From positions 1 to 7,239 of the forward strand of contig JALRFG010000100.1 of assembly GCA_023253795.1 (NCBI GenBank): a stretch of DNA of 7,239 bases. The letters are read 5' to 3'. The notes below the pieces were generated by a model. That model was given only the letters and a program-made list of their open reading frames with translations. It had not been told where the DNA came from and ran no database searches. This stretch comes from Methylocystis sp. GTDB taxonomy: Bacteria; Pseudomonadota; Alphaproteobacteria; Rhizobiales; Beijerinckiaceae. Within the stretch, counting starts at the first letter, position 1. Every line of letters starts with the position of its first letter. The position numbers were made by a program, and so were the translations under genes. Positions 1 to 5,146 of the stretch are shown here, piece by piece.

Positions 1-33
1 CTTTCCGTCACAACAACAAGTTTGGACAAGATA

Positions 34-63
34 AGCCCCGGCTCACGAGCCGGGGCTTTTTTT
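34..63 (+). terminator. Rho-independent terminator of an upstream gene
   Basis: A perfect 10-bp GC-rich stem (AGCCCCGGCT at 34-43, AGCCGGGGCT at 48-57) closes a CACG tetraloop and runs into seven T residues (57-63). The T-tract lies on the plus-strand side, so it should end a plus-strand transcript that enters from the left. Bases 1-33 before it show no coding sequence I can identify and are probably the 3' tail of that transcript. Confidence 0.93.
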
Positions 64-87
64 ATCGACGATACGGCGGATATGCAT

Positions 88-120
88 AAGGCGTCCCGCT
101 GCGTGCACCGGGACGCCTTT
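88..120. terminator. Stem-loop downstream of chpT, probable terminator
   Basis: A perfect 11-bp inverted repeat (AAGGCGTCCCG at 88-98, CGGGACGCCTT at 109-119) has a 10-nt loop. It sits 35 bases beyond the chpT stop codon and 25 bases after the stronger plus-strand terminator. Neither side has a long T-tract: the plus side has only TTT and the minus side reads TTATGCATA. It probably marks the end of the chpT message and backs up the first terminator, but its direction is not certain. Confidence 0.65.
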
Positions 121-154
121 AAAATTTAGCGCGATCTACGAAAATAGACGGTCG

Positions 155-886
155 TCAGGCGACTGCGTTTTGTGGCGCATCCGCCAGCGCTTCTGGCGCC
201 GCATCGGCGGCTTCATCACCCGTTTCCGGCGCGCTGGCGACGTTCGCCGCCGGCCGGGCCTCGAAGGCGACAACATCGGGATCGCTGGCGACGCTGAGAT
301 CAAGATCGCAGGCGCGCGCCACAAGACCGGTGTAATAGGCCTGAATAGCGCGGGCGTCGATTGCGCCTTCTTCCGTCTCGCCGGCCAGCAATGTCGGGAT
401 TGTAGCTGCAAGGCGCGCGTTTGTTCCCTTCGCTTCGATACGGAAGGCGATTTTATCTTCCTCGCCAGTCGACGTGACGGTGAGGACGCCGCCGCGCGGA
501 ATGGTCGCGTCGGCGAGCAGGCAAAGATTCAGCAGCACCTTCACCTTGTTTTTGGACATCAGGACACGCGGCACGCTCCAGTTCAGCTTCGTGCGTTCGT
601 CGGCCAGCAGCTGGCGCGTCACCAGTTCGGCGTCGCCCGTGTCGATCGACGCGCCCTTGGAGCCGGCGGCGCCAAAAGCGAGACGACAAAACTGGAGGCG
701 CGAACTCGCTTCATTGGCGCTTGATTTGATCAGCGCCAGCGCATGTCCGCGCATCTCCGGATCGTTCTCTTCCTCAAGAACTTCAAGACCATTGACGATC
801 GCGCCCACCGGCGAAATCACGTCATGACACACACGCGAGGACAGCAACGCCGCAAGATCAAGCGCGTCGAGCGAAAACTGGGTCAT
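155..886 (-). CDS. chpT: Histidine phosphotransferase ChpT (CckA-ChpT-CtrA phosphorelay)
   Basis: Cytoplasmic phosphotransfer protein of 243 residues. In alphaproteobacteria ChpT takes phosphate from the receiver domain of the hybrid kinase CckA and passes it to CtrA, and to CpdR, so controlling cell-cycle and envelope genes. The N-terminal helical-hairpin domain carries the phosphorylated histidine at His21 in RVCHDVISPVGAI, the family signature. Residues from about 90 to 210 form the degenerate kinase-like (Bergerat-fold) C-terminal domain, in which I see no ATP-binding G boxes, as expected for ChpT. The last ~30 residues are an acidic, alanine-rich tail that looks disordered. I chose the ATG at 886 because GAGGTGG lies just upstream and because it places the family N-terminus (MTQFSLDALDLAALL) correctly; an in-frame ATG at 1033 would add 49 residues unlike the family. 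The gene is divergent from cysQ. Confidence 0.93.
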   Translation of the reverse strand: MTQFSLDALDLAALLSSRVCHDVISPVGAIVNGLEVLEEENDPEMRGHALALIKSSANEASSRLQFCRLAFGAAGSKGASIDTGDAELVTRQLLADERTKLNWSVPRVLMSKNKVKVLLNLCLLADATIPRGGVLTVTSTGEEDKIAFRIEAKGTNARLAATIPTLLAGETEEGAIDARAIQAYYTGLVARACDLDLSVASDPDVVAFEARPAANVASAPETGDEAADAAPEALADAPQNAVA

Positions 887-1079
887 GAAGCCACCTCGGT
901 GACTGCCGCACGCACGGCAGATTGTTATAGGCACGAAACTGTCGCATTCGATCCGGCGAATACAGGCTGACGCGGCGCGCGAATCACTGCAAGCTTTGTG
1001 CGCAAAGGGTAATTGCGGCGACGCGAATTGCAATGCGCCGCCGTCAAATGCCTAAACAACAAATAAAGGATAAAGAAAC
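887..1079. promoter_or_regulatory. Divergent intergenic region between chpT and cysQ
   Basis: This 193-base gap must hold the promoters of both genes. I see a short hairpin or operator-like inverted repeat (CTGCCG 903-908, CGGCAG 915-920, 6-base spacer) just upstream of chpT, a palindromic ATTGCAAT at 1027-1034, and a GAATC site at 981-985. GANTC is the target of the cell-cycle methylase CcrM in this class; another (GACTC, 1113-1117) lies just inside cysQ. I could not place convincing -35/-10 boxes and found no TTAA-N7-TTAA CtrA box. Confidence 0.4.
1066..1070 (+). promoter_or_regulatory. Ribosome-binding site that decides the cysQ start
   Basis: AAGGA lies nine bases upstream of the ATT at 1080. 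No comparable purine-rich site precedes the in-frame CTG at 1128 or GTG at 1143. This site is the main reason for placing the cysQ start at a non-standard ATT codon. Confidence 0.6.
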
Positions 1080-1898
1080 ATTACCGTTTCCGCTCTTTCT
1101 CCCGCCGAACGCGACTCGCTCGCTCGCCTGTTCGCACGTCTCGTGGTTGAGGCCGGCGCCATCGCCAATGAGGTTCTGGCGCGGCCGGAAATCGAGACGC
1201 GCATGAAGTCTGATCGTTCGCCGGTCAGCGAGGCCGATGAGCGGGTCGAAGAATTTCTGATGGAGGCGCTGGAGCGCGAACTCCCCGGCGTGGCGCGCAT
1301 CGCCGAGGAAGCGGCGGCGCACGGCGAAATCCCGCCGCATGGCGACGCCTTCCTGTTGATCGATCCGATCGACGGCACCCGTGAATTCATTGGCCGCAGT
1401 CCGGAATTCACCGTCAATCTGGCGCTGGTCGACAAGCTTGAGCCGGTCGCCGGCGCGATCTTTGCGCCCGCCGGCGCGCGCGTCTGGTTCGCCGGCGCAC
1501 AGGGCTTTACGACCAAGGCCGTTGGCGGCGGCGCTTTGCCGCCCGCTCAGGATTGGGGCGCGCTGCGCGTCCGTCCACGGCCGGCGCATGGGCTGACGGC
1601 GCTGCTTTCCAAATCGCATCCCGACGACGAAACCGTCGCCCTGCTCGCCGCGCTGCCGATCCGGGAACGACGCCCGATGGGATCGTCGATTAAGTTCTGC
1701 GTCATTGCGCAGGGCAAGGCCGACATCTATCCGCGCTTCGGACGCACCATGGAATGGGATACGGCGGCCGGCCACGCGGTTCTCGCCGCGGCGGGCGCCG
1801 TGCTGACGCCGACCGGCGAACCGCTGGCTTATGGCAAGGCGGCCGAATTCTATCGCAACGGACCCTTTATCGCCTGGGGCGACGCGCGTCAGACCTGA
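1080..1898 (+). CDS. cysQ: 3'(2'),5'-bisphosphate nucleotidase CysQ, apparent ATT start
   Basis: Inositol-monophosphatase-superfamily enzyme of 272 residues that hydrolyses 3'-phosphoadenosine 5'-phosphate (PAP), the by-product of sulfate assimilation, to AMP. Numbering from ATT, the visible landmarks are K43-x-D-x-SPV with D53, the metal-binding Glu pair E76-E77, D95-P-I-D98-G-T (metal ligands and nucleophilic-water site), GSSIKFC at 201-207, and W226-D227-T-AAGH with the second metal-site Asp. The GSS..KFC to WDTAAGHAV block is characteristic of CysQ rather than of inositol phosphatases. The frame is closed upstream by TAA at 1071-1073 and contains no ATG near the start. ATT at 1080 has AAGGA nine bases before it, and the codons from there (TVSALSPAERDSLARLFARL) encode the first helix expected in the family. 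The GTG at 1143 would cut that helix and has no ribosome site. Enzyme identity is firm; the start is less so. Confidence 0.92.
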   Translation: MTVSALSPAERDSLARLFARLVVEAGAIANEVLARPEIETRMKSDRSPVSEADERVEEFLMEALERELPGVARIAEEAAAHGEIPPHGDAFLLIDPIDGTREFIGRSPEFTVNLALVDKLEPVAGAIFAPAGARVWFAGAQGFTTKAVGGGALPPAQDWGALRVRPRPAHGLTALLSKSHPDDETVALLAALPIRERRPMGSSIKFCVIAQGKADIYPRFGRTMEWDTAAGHAVLAAAGAVLTPTGEPLAYGKAAEFYRNGPFIAWGDARQT

Positions 1899-1920
1899 AC
1901 GCAACGCTTTATTAATCGCT

Positions 1921-1945
1921 CCGCGCAATTCTGCCCGATGCGCGG
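1921..1945 (+). other. Hairpin in the cysQ-eipA gap
   Basis: CCGCGC (1921-1926) pairs with GCGCGG (1940-1945) across a 13-base loop, just after the cysQ stop. A second short palindrome, CTGTC-T-GACAG, lies at 1950-1960, and a third imperfect stem of AGGCCGGC with GCCGGTCCT follows. None has a T-tract, so they are poor intrinsic terminators. They could end cysQ weakly or belong to the eipA promoter region. One TTAA half-site (1912-1915) is present but not a full CtrA box. Confidence 0.35.
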
Positions 1946-2034
1946 GGGGCTGTCTGACAGAGGCCGGCCCTTCTGCGCCGGTCCTGTCGAACCGTCACAG
2001 GCATGACGACAGACCGTGTATCGGAGCAAGCGTT

Positions 2035-2634
2035 ATGAGCGTATCGAAACCTTCCGTCATTTTATCCCGTCGGGACATGTTCAGCCTCGCCGCCGGCGTG
2101 GCTTGCGCAGGCGTTTTGCCGGCATCCTTCGCGCGTGCGGACGTTCGCCCGGAGACATTTTCCAGCTCGGAGATCGTCGATAACGGTCACCGCTTTTTCG
2201 GCTCGGTCACGCGCGGCCTCGCCGAGGGCGTGGAAAGCGCCAACAAGCGCTGGGGAAAGCCCAACGCTTACATTCTGGGCCAGGAAGGCAGCGGCGCCTT
2301 CGTTGGCGGCCTCCGCTATGGCGAAGGCACGATGTACACCCGCAACGCCGGCAAACGGCCAGTGTACTGGCAAGGTCCGACAATTGGCATCGACGCCGGT
2401 CTCGATGGCGACCGCACCATGATGCTGGTCTATAATCTGCCGGAAGTCGAAGGCATTTTCCGCCGCTATTCCGGCGTCGACGGCGCCGCCTATCTGATTG
2501 GCGGCGTGGGATTCACCGCTCTCAATAATAATGAGGTCGTCGTCATCCCGGTGCGCACCGGCGTCGGCGCAAGGCTCGGCATGAATCTCGGCTATCTGAA
2601 ATTCACGCCGGAAAAGACCTGGAACCCCTTCTAG
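2035..2634 (+). CDS. eipA: EipA-type periplasmic envelope-integrity protein (DUF1134)
   Basis: Secreted protein of 199 residues of the DUF1134 family. The Brucella homologue EipA is a soluble periplasmic protein with a small beta-barrel fold, needed for envelope stress resistance and directly activated by CtrA. Residues 11-35 form a signal with a twin arginine (SRRDMF, Arg12-Arg13), a hydrophobic stretch and an ARA cleavage site after Ala35. A Tat route is suggested, although the +2 position is Met rather than the usual Phe. The mature part shows the family's glycine-rich strands, GSGAFVGGLRYGEGTMY, a YWQGPTIGID segment, a GVDGAAYLIGGVG segment and the C-terminal LGYLKFTPEKTWNPF. The ATG at 2035 has GGAG eight bases upstream. 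A 267-residue reading from 1831 would overlap cysQ and bury the signal sequence. The gene has its own terminator 32 bases downstream. Confidence 0.92.
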   Translation: MSVSKPSVILSRRDMFSLAAGVACAGVLPASFARADVRPETFSSSEIVDNGHRFFGSVTRGLAEGVESANKRWGKPNAYILGQEGSGAFVGGLRYGEGTMYTRNAGKRPVYWQGPTIGIDAGLDGDRTMMLVYNLPEVEGIFRRYSGVDGAAYLIGGVGFTALNNNEVVVIPVRTGVGARLGMNLGYLKFTPEKTWNPF

Positions 2635-2665
2635 TCTCGCCGCCCGCAAGCGCTGGAACCACATG

Positions 2666-2700
2666 AAACCCGTCGTCGCGCGATACGCGTCGGCGGGTTT
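2666..2700 (+). terminator. Terminator of eipA
   Basis: AAACCCG (2666-2672) pairs with CGGGTTT (2694-2700). The stem continues inward through UCG/CGG, one T-T mismatch and a CGCG/CGCG segment to a CGATA loop. The 3' arm ends in TTT followed by GT, so the T-tract is short, but stem strength and position after eipA favour a terminator. Confidence 0.8.
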
Positions 2701-2741
2701 GTCATGACCGGGACGATGTTTTTGAAAACGCGCCTTCTTTT

Positions 2742-2760
2742 TGATTTCAGAATGAAATCA
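2742..2760. promoter_or_regulatory. 19-bp perfect palindrome, probable operator
   Basis: TGATTTCA (2742-2749) and TGAAATCA (2753-2760) are perfect reverse complements separated by GAA. The site is AT-rich in a GC-rich setting and lies 66 bases upstream of the GTG start of the coiled-coil gene, shortly after a TTGAAA (2722-2727) that could be a -35 box. Geometry fits a dimeric repressor or activator site, but I do not recognise the regulator. An 8-bp arm recurs once (TGAAATCA, 6832-6839) in the promoter region of the cupredoxin gene. Confidence 0.5.
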
Positions 2761-2825
2761 TGCAAGACTGGCCATCATGTCGACACCGCCAGCGCCCCTC
2801 TGAGACGGGACCGGAGACAGGAAAA

Positions 2826-3758
2826 GTGATCGAACAGGCGATGTATTTCGCGCTCGGCTTTCTGGTCGCGGCGCTTTTGGCTTTGATGTTTCTGCCGGCG
2901 TTCTGGCGACGGGCGATGCGCCTGTCGATGCGACGTCTCCAGATGCTCGCGCCAATGTCGATGGAGGAGGTCGTCGCCGAACGCGATCTGCTGCGCGCCG
3001 AATTCGCCGTGCGCGAGCGCCGTCTCGAACAGGAGATGGAGGCGCTGCAGGCCGCGCGCGCCAATGACATGGCGGCGGCAGGCCGATACGCCGCAAATGT
3101 CGCTGAAGCGCGCGAATGGCTGAAAAAAGCCGAAACCATGCATCGCGACATGCAAGAGCAGATTGACGACGCGCAGAAGACGGTCGCGGAACGCACCGAA
3201 CTGCTCCGCTCGACCGAAATGGCGCTTCACGAAATGACCGAACGCGCCGAACGCGGCGTCGCCCAATTGCGGGCTCCTGAAGACGAGAACGAAGAAAGCG
3301 ATCACGAGGCGGAAGTCGCGCAGGTCCGCGCCTCGGTCCACGAAACCCGCACCGGCGCGATACATGAAGAGAATATCCGCCTCGAACAGGAAGTCGAGAA
3401 ACTGCGCGCCGATTATGCGCGTCTGACGCCTTTTGCGGCGCGCGCCACCTTGGCCAACAGGGATCTGATCCGCCACAAAGAGGACAACGCCCGTCTGACG
3501 CAGGAACTGGCGCAGATGAGCGCCGAACGTCAGGAGTTGCTGAAAAATCTCCATGACAGCCGCGCCGACGTCGCCATGCTGAATGATGCGCTGGACGCCT
3601 TGCGCGCCGAACAGCCGCGTCAACGCGGCTTCGTTTCTGCGGAGAGCGATGGCGCGCCTTTGCGCGAACAGGACGTCGCCGCGCTGCGTGAAACCATCAA
3701 CCAGTTTGGCGACCGCGTTATTGCAGCGGACAAAACCACGACGCCGCCGCAAGGCTAA
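2826..3758 (+). CDS. Membrane-anchored coiled-coil protein, function unknown
   Basis: Protein of 310 residues with no enzymatic domain that I recognise. From the GTG start, residues 6-26 form one transmembrane helix (YFALGFLVAALLALMFLPAF). It is followed by a basic patch (WRRAMRLSMRRLQ) consistent with the bulk lying in the cytoplasm. From about residue 45 to the end the chain is rich in Glu, Arg, Ala and Leu with heptad-like spacing, i.e. long helical coiled coils, broken near 'LRAPEDENEESDHEAE' by an acidic linker. The start TM-RRLQMLAPMSMEEVVAERDLLRAEFA resembles conserved hypothetical proteins of Rhizobiales. I prefer GTG at 2826, with GGAG nine bases before it, over the ATG at 2760, which lacks a ribosome site, overlaps a palindrome and adds 22 polar residues before the membrane helix. 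It probably heads an operon with the YciI and EVE genes (42-base gap). A scaffold or envelope-tether role is only a guess. Confidence 0.82.
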   Translation: MIEQAMYFALGFLVAALLALMFLPAFWRRAMRLSMRRLQMLAPMSMEEVVAERDLLRAEFAVRERRLEQEMEALQAARANDMAAAGRYAANVAEAREWLKKAETMHRDMQEQIDDAQKTVAERTELLRSTEMALHEMTERAERGVAQLRAPEDENEESDHEAEVAQVRASVHETRTGAIHEENIRLEQEVEKLRADYARLTPFAARATLANRDLIRHKEDNARLTQELAQMSAERQELLKNLHDSRADVAMLNDALDALRAEQPRQRGFVSAESDGAPLREQDVAALRETINQFGDRVIAADKTTTPPQG

Positions 3759-3800
3759 ACGGCGCTTCGGCTTTCACACTTCTCACGAAAAGAGGCTTCA

Positions 3801-4085
3801 TTGCTCTTCGCCGCTCTCTGCTACGACAAGCCCGGCGCGCTCGATCTGCGTCTCGCGACGCGCGCCGAACATCTCGCCTTTCTCGACAAACACGCCGCGC
3901 AGGTGAAACTCGGTGGCCCGTTTCTGGATGCCGCTGAAAAGCCTGTCGGCTCCCTGCTGCTGATCGACTGCGCAGATGAGGCCGCGGCGCGCGCGCTGCT
4001 GGCGGAAGACCCTTATGCACTGGCAGGCCTGTTTGAACGCGTTGAATTGCGTCCCTGGAAGCGGGTCGTCGGAGCGCAGCTCTGA
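3801..4085 (+). CDS. YciI-family protein (TTG start)
   Basis: Small cytoplasmic protein of 94 residues, a full-length single YciI/YCII domain (dimeric ferredoxin-like alpha-beta barrel). The biochemical role of most members is unknown; the fold is related to muconolactone isomerases and dye-decolourising peroxidase-like proteins. Visible family features are the opening MLFAALCYDKPGAL, the conserved R-x-x-H (Arg21-His24) followed by HLAFLDKH, the GGPF turn and the closing WKRVVGA. Start is TTG at 3801 with AGAGG five bases upstream; no in-frame ATG could give a complete domain. The stop codon overlaps the next start by one base (TGATG), so it is translationally coupled to the EVE-domain gene. 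These two families are often neighbours in alphaproteobacteria, which suggests a shared but undefined job. Confidence 0.9.
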   Translation: MLFAALCYDKPGALDLRLATRAEHLAFLDKHAAQVKLGGPFLDAAEKPVGSLLLIDCADEAAARALLAEDPYALAGLFERVELRPWKRVVGAQL

Positions 4086-4501
4086 TGGCGCATTGGCTGT
4101 TCAAAAGCGAGCCGGCGACCTGGTCATGGACGCAGATGGTCGCCGCCGGCGCCAAAGGCACGTTCTGGAACGGCGTGCGCAATCATCTCGCGAAAAAGCA
4201 GATGATGGCGATGCAGAAAGGCGATCGGGGCTTCTTCTATCACTCGAACGAAGAGCGCGCGATCGTCGGCATCGTCGAAGTCATCAAGACCTATTACCCC
4301 GATCACACGGATGAAAGCGGCAAGTTCGGGATGGTCGACGTCAAGGCGGTCAAGCCGCTCAAGGCGGTCAGCCTTGCGCAAATCAAGAATGAGCCCAAGC
4401 TTGCCGATATGGTGCTCGTCAATAATTCGCGGCTGTCCGTTCAGCCGGTGACGGATGCGGAATGGCGCATTATTCTGGCGATGGCCGGCGAGAAAGCCTG
4501 A
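4085..4501 (+). CDS. EVE-domain protein
   Basis: Single-domain EVE protein of 138 residues, the usual bacterial length. EVE domains are PUA-superfamily folds related to YTH and are thought to read modified bases in DNA or RNA through an aromatic cage; the ligand of this subfamily is not settled. The domain spans the whole protein: HWLFKSEP at residues 3-10, W28-N-G-V-R-N33 with the conserved tryptophan and arginine, K45-GDRGFFYHSN at 45-55, then VGIVEVIKTYYPD and the C-terminal MVLVNNSRLSVQPV. The ATG at 4085 overlaps the YciI stop; GGAG at 4071-4074 lies inside the upstream gene. Expression therefore probably depends on YciI translation. Confidence 0.94.
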   Translation: MAHWLFKSEPATWSWTQMVAAGAKGTFWNGVRNHLAKKQMMAMQKGDRGFFYHSNEERAIVGIVEVIKTYYPDHTDESGKFGMVDVKAVKPLKAVSLAQIKNEPKLADMVLVNNSRLSVQPVTDAEWRIILAMAGEKA

Positions 4502-4538
4502 CGCGGCGCTATTTCTCGCAGCGCGCAATCATCTCTGC

Positions 4539-4555
4539 GATCACGCAATGTGATC
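4539..4555. other. Inverted repeat between convergent genes
   Basis: GATCAC (4539-4544) and GTGATC (4550-4555) form a 6-bp stem with a GCAAT loop in the 75-base gap between the EVE gene and the DUF6460 gene, whose 3' ends converge. There is no T-tract on either side, so a bidirectional terminator is possible but weakly supported. Confidence 0.35.
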
Positions 4556-4576
4556 AATAAATTCTGCGCCGGAAGA

Positions 4577-4957
4577 TCAGCGCCCGCGGCCGGTCACATT
4601 CAGCAGACGCAGCACGAACCACGCCGGCACGACAAAGACGGCGCCCGCCAGCACATAACTCGCCAGTTCGCGCACGGCGCCAAAACCAAGCTGATAGATG
4701 CGATCAAAGAAGGCTTGCACGCCGCGCAGAACATCCATCGGTCGCAGCTCAAGCCACATCAGCAACGCGCCGACAACAAGCGAAACGAAGAACAGCCGTG
4801 TGGCGACAGAAATCGGCGAGCCGCCCAGGAAATTTTCGAGCGCATTGTTGCGTGAGGACATCGGATCTAATTCCCTTTCGGCGACGGGCGGGCGCGAAAC
4901 GCTTTCCTGCGGCGAACCCAGATGCGGCCAGTTGGCGAAGGGTCCCTGTTCGGTCAC
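4577..4957 (-). CDS. DUF6460 inner-membrane protein (GTG start)
   Basis: Small membrane protein of 126 residues, function unknown, resembling the DUF6460 family of Rhizobiales. Residues 1-33 are a hydrophilic, Pro/Glu-rich N-terminus; the family core begins near SSRNNALENFLGGSP (34-48). It has two predicted transmembrane helices, about 51-71 (VATRLFFVSLVVGALLMWLE) and 99-119 (ASYVLAGAVFVVPAWFVLRLL), joined by an amphipathic segment. GTG at 4957 is chosen because a strong TAAGGAG lies seven to eight bases before it and because the predicted promoter starts its transcript near 5009. That excludes the ATG at 5035, which lies upstream of that transcript start. An internal ATG at 4861 would give only the core, but lacks a clear ribosome site. 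The gene is divergent from hsp20 and appears to share heat-shock control with it. Confidence 0.85.
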   Translation of the reverse strand: MTEQGPFANWPHLGSPQESVSRPPVAERELDPMSSRNNALENFLGGSPISVATRLFFVSLVVGALLMWLELRPMDVLRGVQAFFDRIYQLGFGAVRELASYVLAGAVFVVPAWFVLRLLNVTGRGR

Positions 4958-5015
4958 GTTTCTCTCCTTAGCCCGCTTTGGCGTATCGGCCAACGCGGCC
5001 GGACGGGCGTCATGC

Positions 5016-5046
5016 GCAAATGGCGGCGCGGACACGCGGGTTCAAG
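5016..5046 (-). promoter_or_regulatory. Predicted RpoH (heat-shock) promoter of the DUF6460 gene
   Basis: Read on the minus strand, CTTGAA (5046-5041) is followed after exactly 17 bases by CCATTTGC (5023-5016). This fits the heat-shock sigma pattern CTTGAA ... CCATnT. Transcription would begin near 5009 and give a leader of about 50 bases to the GTG at 4957. The -10 is less ideal than that of the opposing promoter. Confidence 0.55.
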
Positions 5047-5068
5047 ACCCCGGCTTGCTTGAACCCGC
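5036..5068. repeat. 11-bp perfect inverted repeat joining the divergent promoters
   Basis: GCGGGTTCAAG (5036-5046) and CTTGAACCCGC (5058-5068) are exact reverse complements with an 11-base spacer. The inner six bases of each arm are the -35 boxes of the two predicted heat-shock promoters. The outer GCGGG/CCCGC symmetry is not needed by a sigma factor, so a dimeric regulator may also bind here. Confidence 0.7.
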
Positions 5069-5088
5069 TCCTCGAACCGGCCATATAA
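5058..5088 (+). promoter_or_regulatory. Predicted RpoH (heat-shock) promoter of hsp20
   Basis: CTTGAA (5058-5063), a 17-base spacer and CCATATAA (5081-5088) match the alphaproteobacterial RpoH promoter pattern well. Transcription would start near 5094-5096, leaving a leader of about 52 bases before the ATG at 5147. The link to a small heat-shock gene makes the call stronger than the motif alone. Confidence 0.75.
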
Positions 5089-5094
5089 GCCGCA

Positions 5095-5138
5095 GCGAGC
5101 GCCCTTGAGGGCTCGCGCCAGAGGCGCCAACCCAGGGC
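5095..5138 (+). promoter_or_regulatory. Structured hsp20 leader, candidate RNA thermometer
   Basis: The leader can fold as GCGAGC (5095-5100) with GCTCGC (5111-5116), or as GCGCC (5115-5119) with GGCGC (5123-5127). It can also pair GCCCT (5101-5105) with AGGGC (5134-5138), which holds the only ribosome-site-like sequence (AGGG, nine bases before the ATG). The first two stems share two bases, so alternative folds compete. I do not see the conserved UUGCU-type element of ROSE thermometers, so this would be a different kind if real. Confidence 0.35.
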
Positions 5139-5146
5139 TTCACATT

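Noticed and set aside
1044..1928. A 294-codon open frame on the minus strand opposite cysQ
   Set aside because: It covers the length of a clear CysQ gene, and its translation is Arg/Gly-rich without a recognisable fold.
1831..2034. Longer eipA start at 1831
   Set aside because: It overlaps cysQ by 68 bases and places 68 unrelated residues before an intact twin-arginine signal that has its own GGAG at the right distance.
1899..2034. Full CtrA binding site (TTAA-N7-TTAA) before eipA
   Set aside because: Only one TTAA (1912-1915) is present, and no second half lies seven bases away on either side.
2035..2110. Lipobox in EipA around Cys24 (GVAC)
   Set aside because: Position -3 is Gly rather than Leu/Val/Ile, and a good ARA signal-peptidase I site follows at residue 35.
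2062..2664. A 200-codon open frame on the minus strand opposite eipA
   Set aside because: It is the antisense of a well-supported DUF1134 gene and would include the eipA terminator region in its own start.
2775..3752. A 325-codon open frame on the minus strand opposite the coiled-coil gene
   Set aside because: It is the antisense shadow of an Ala/Arg/Glu-rich gene in GC-rich DNA, has no family resemblance, and the plus frame has a membrane helix, heptads and a ribosome site.
5095..5146. ROSE-type RNA thermometer before hsp20
   Set aside because: The conserved UUGCU-type element opposite the ribosome site is absent; only an unspecific structured leader can be claimed.
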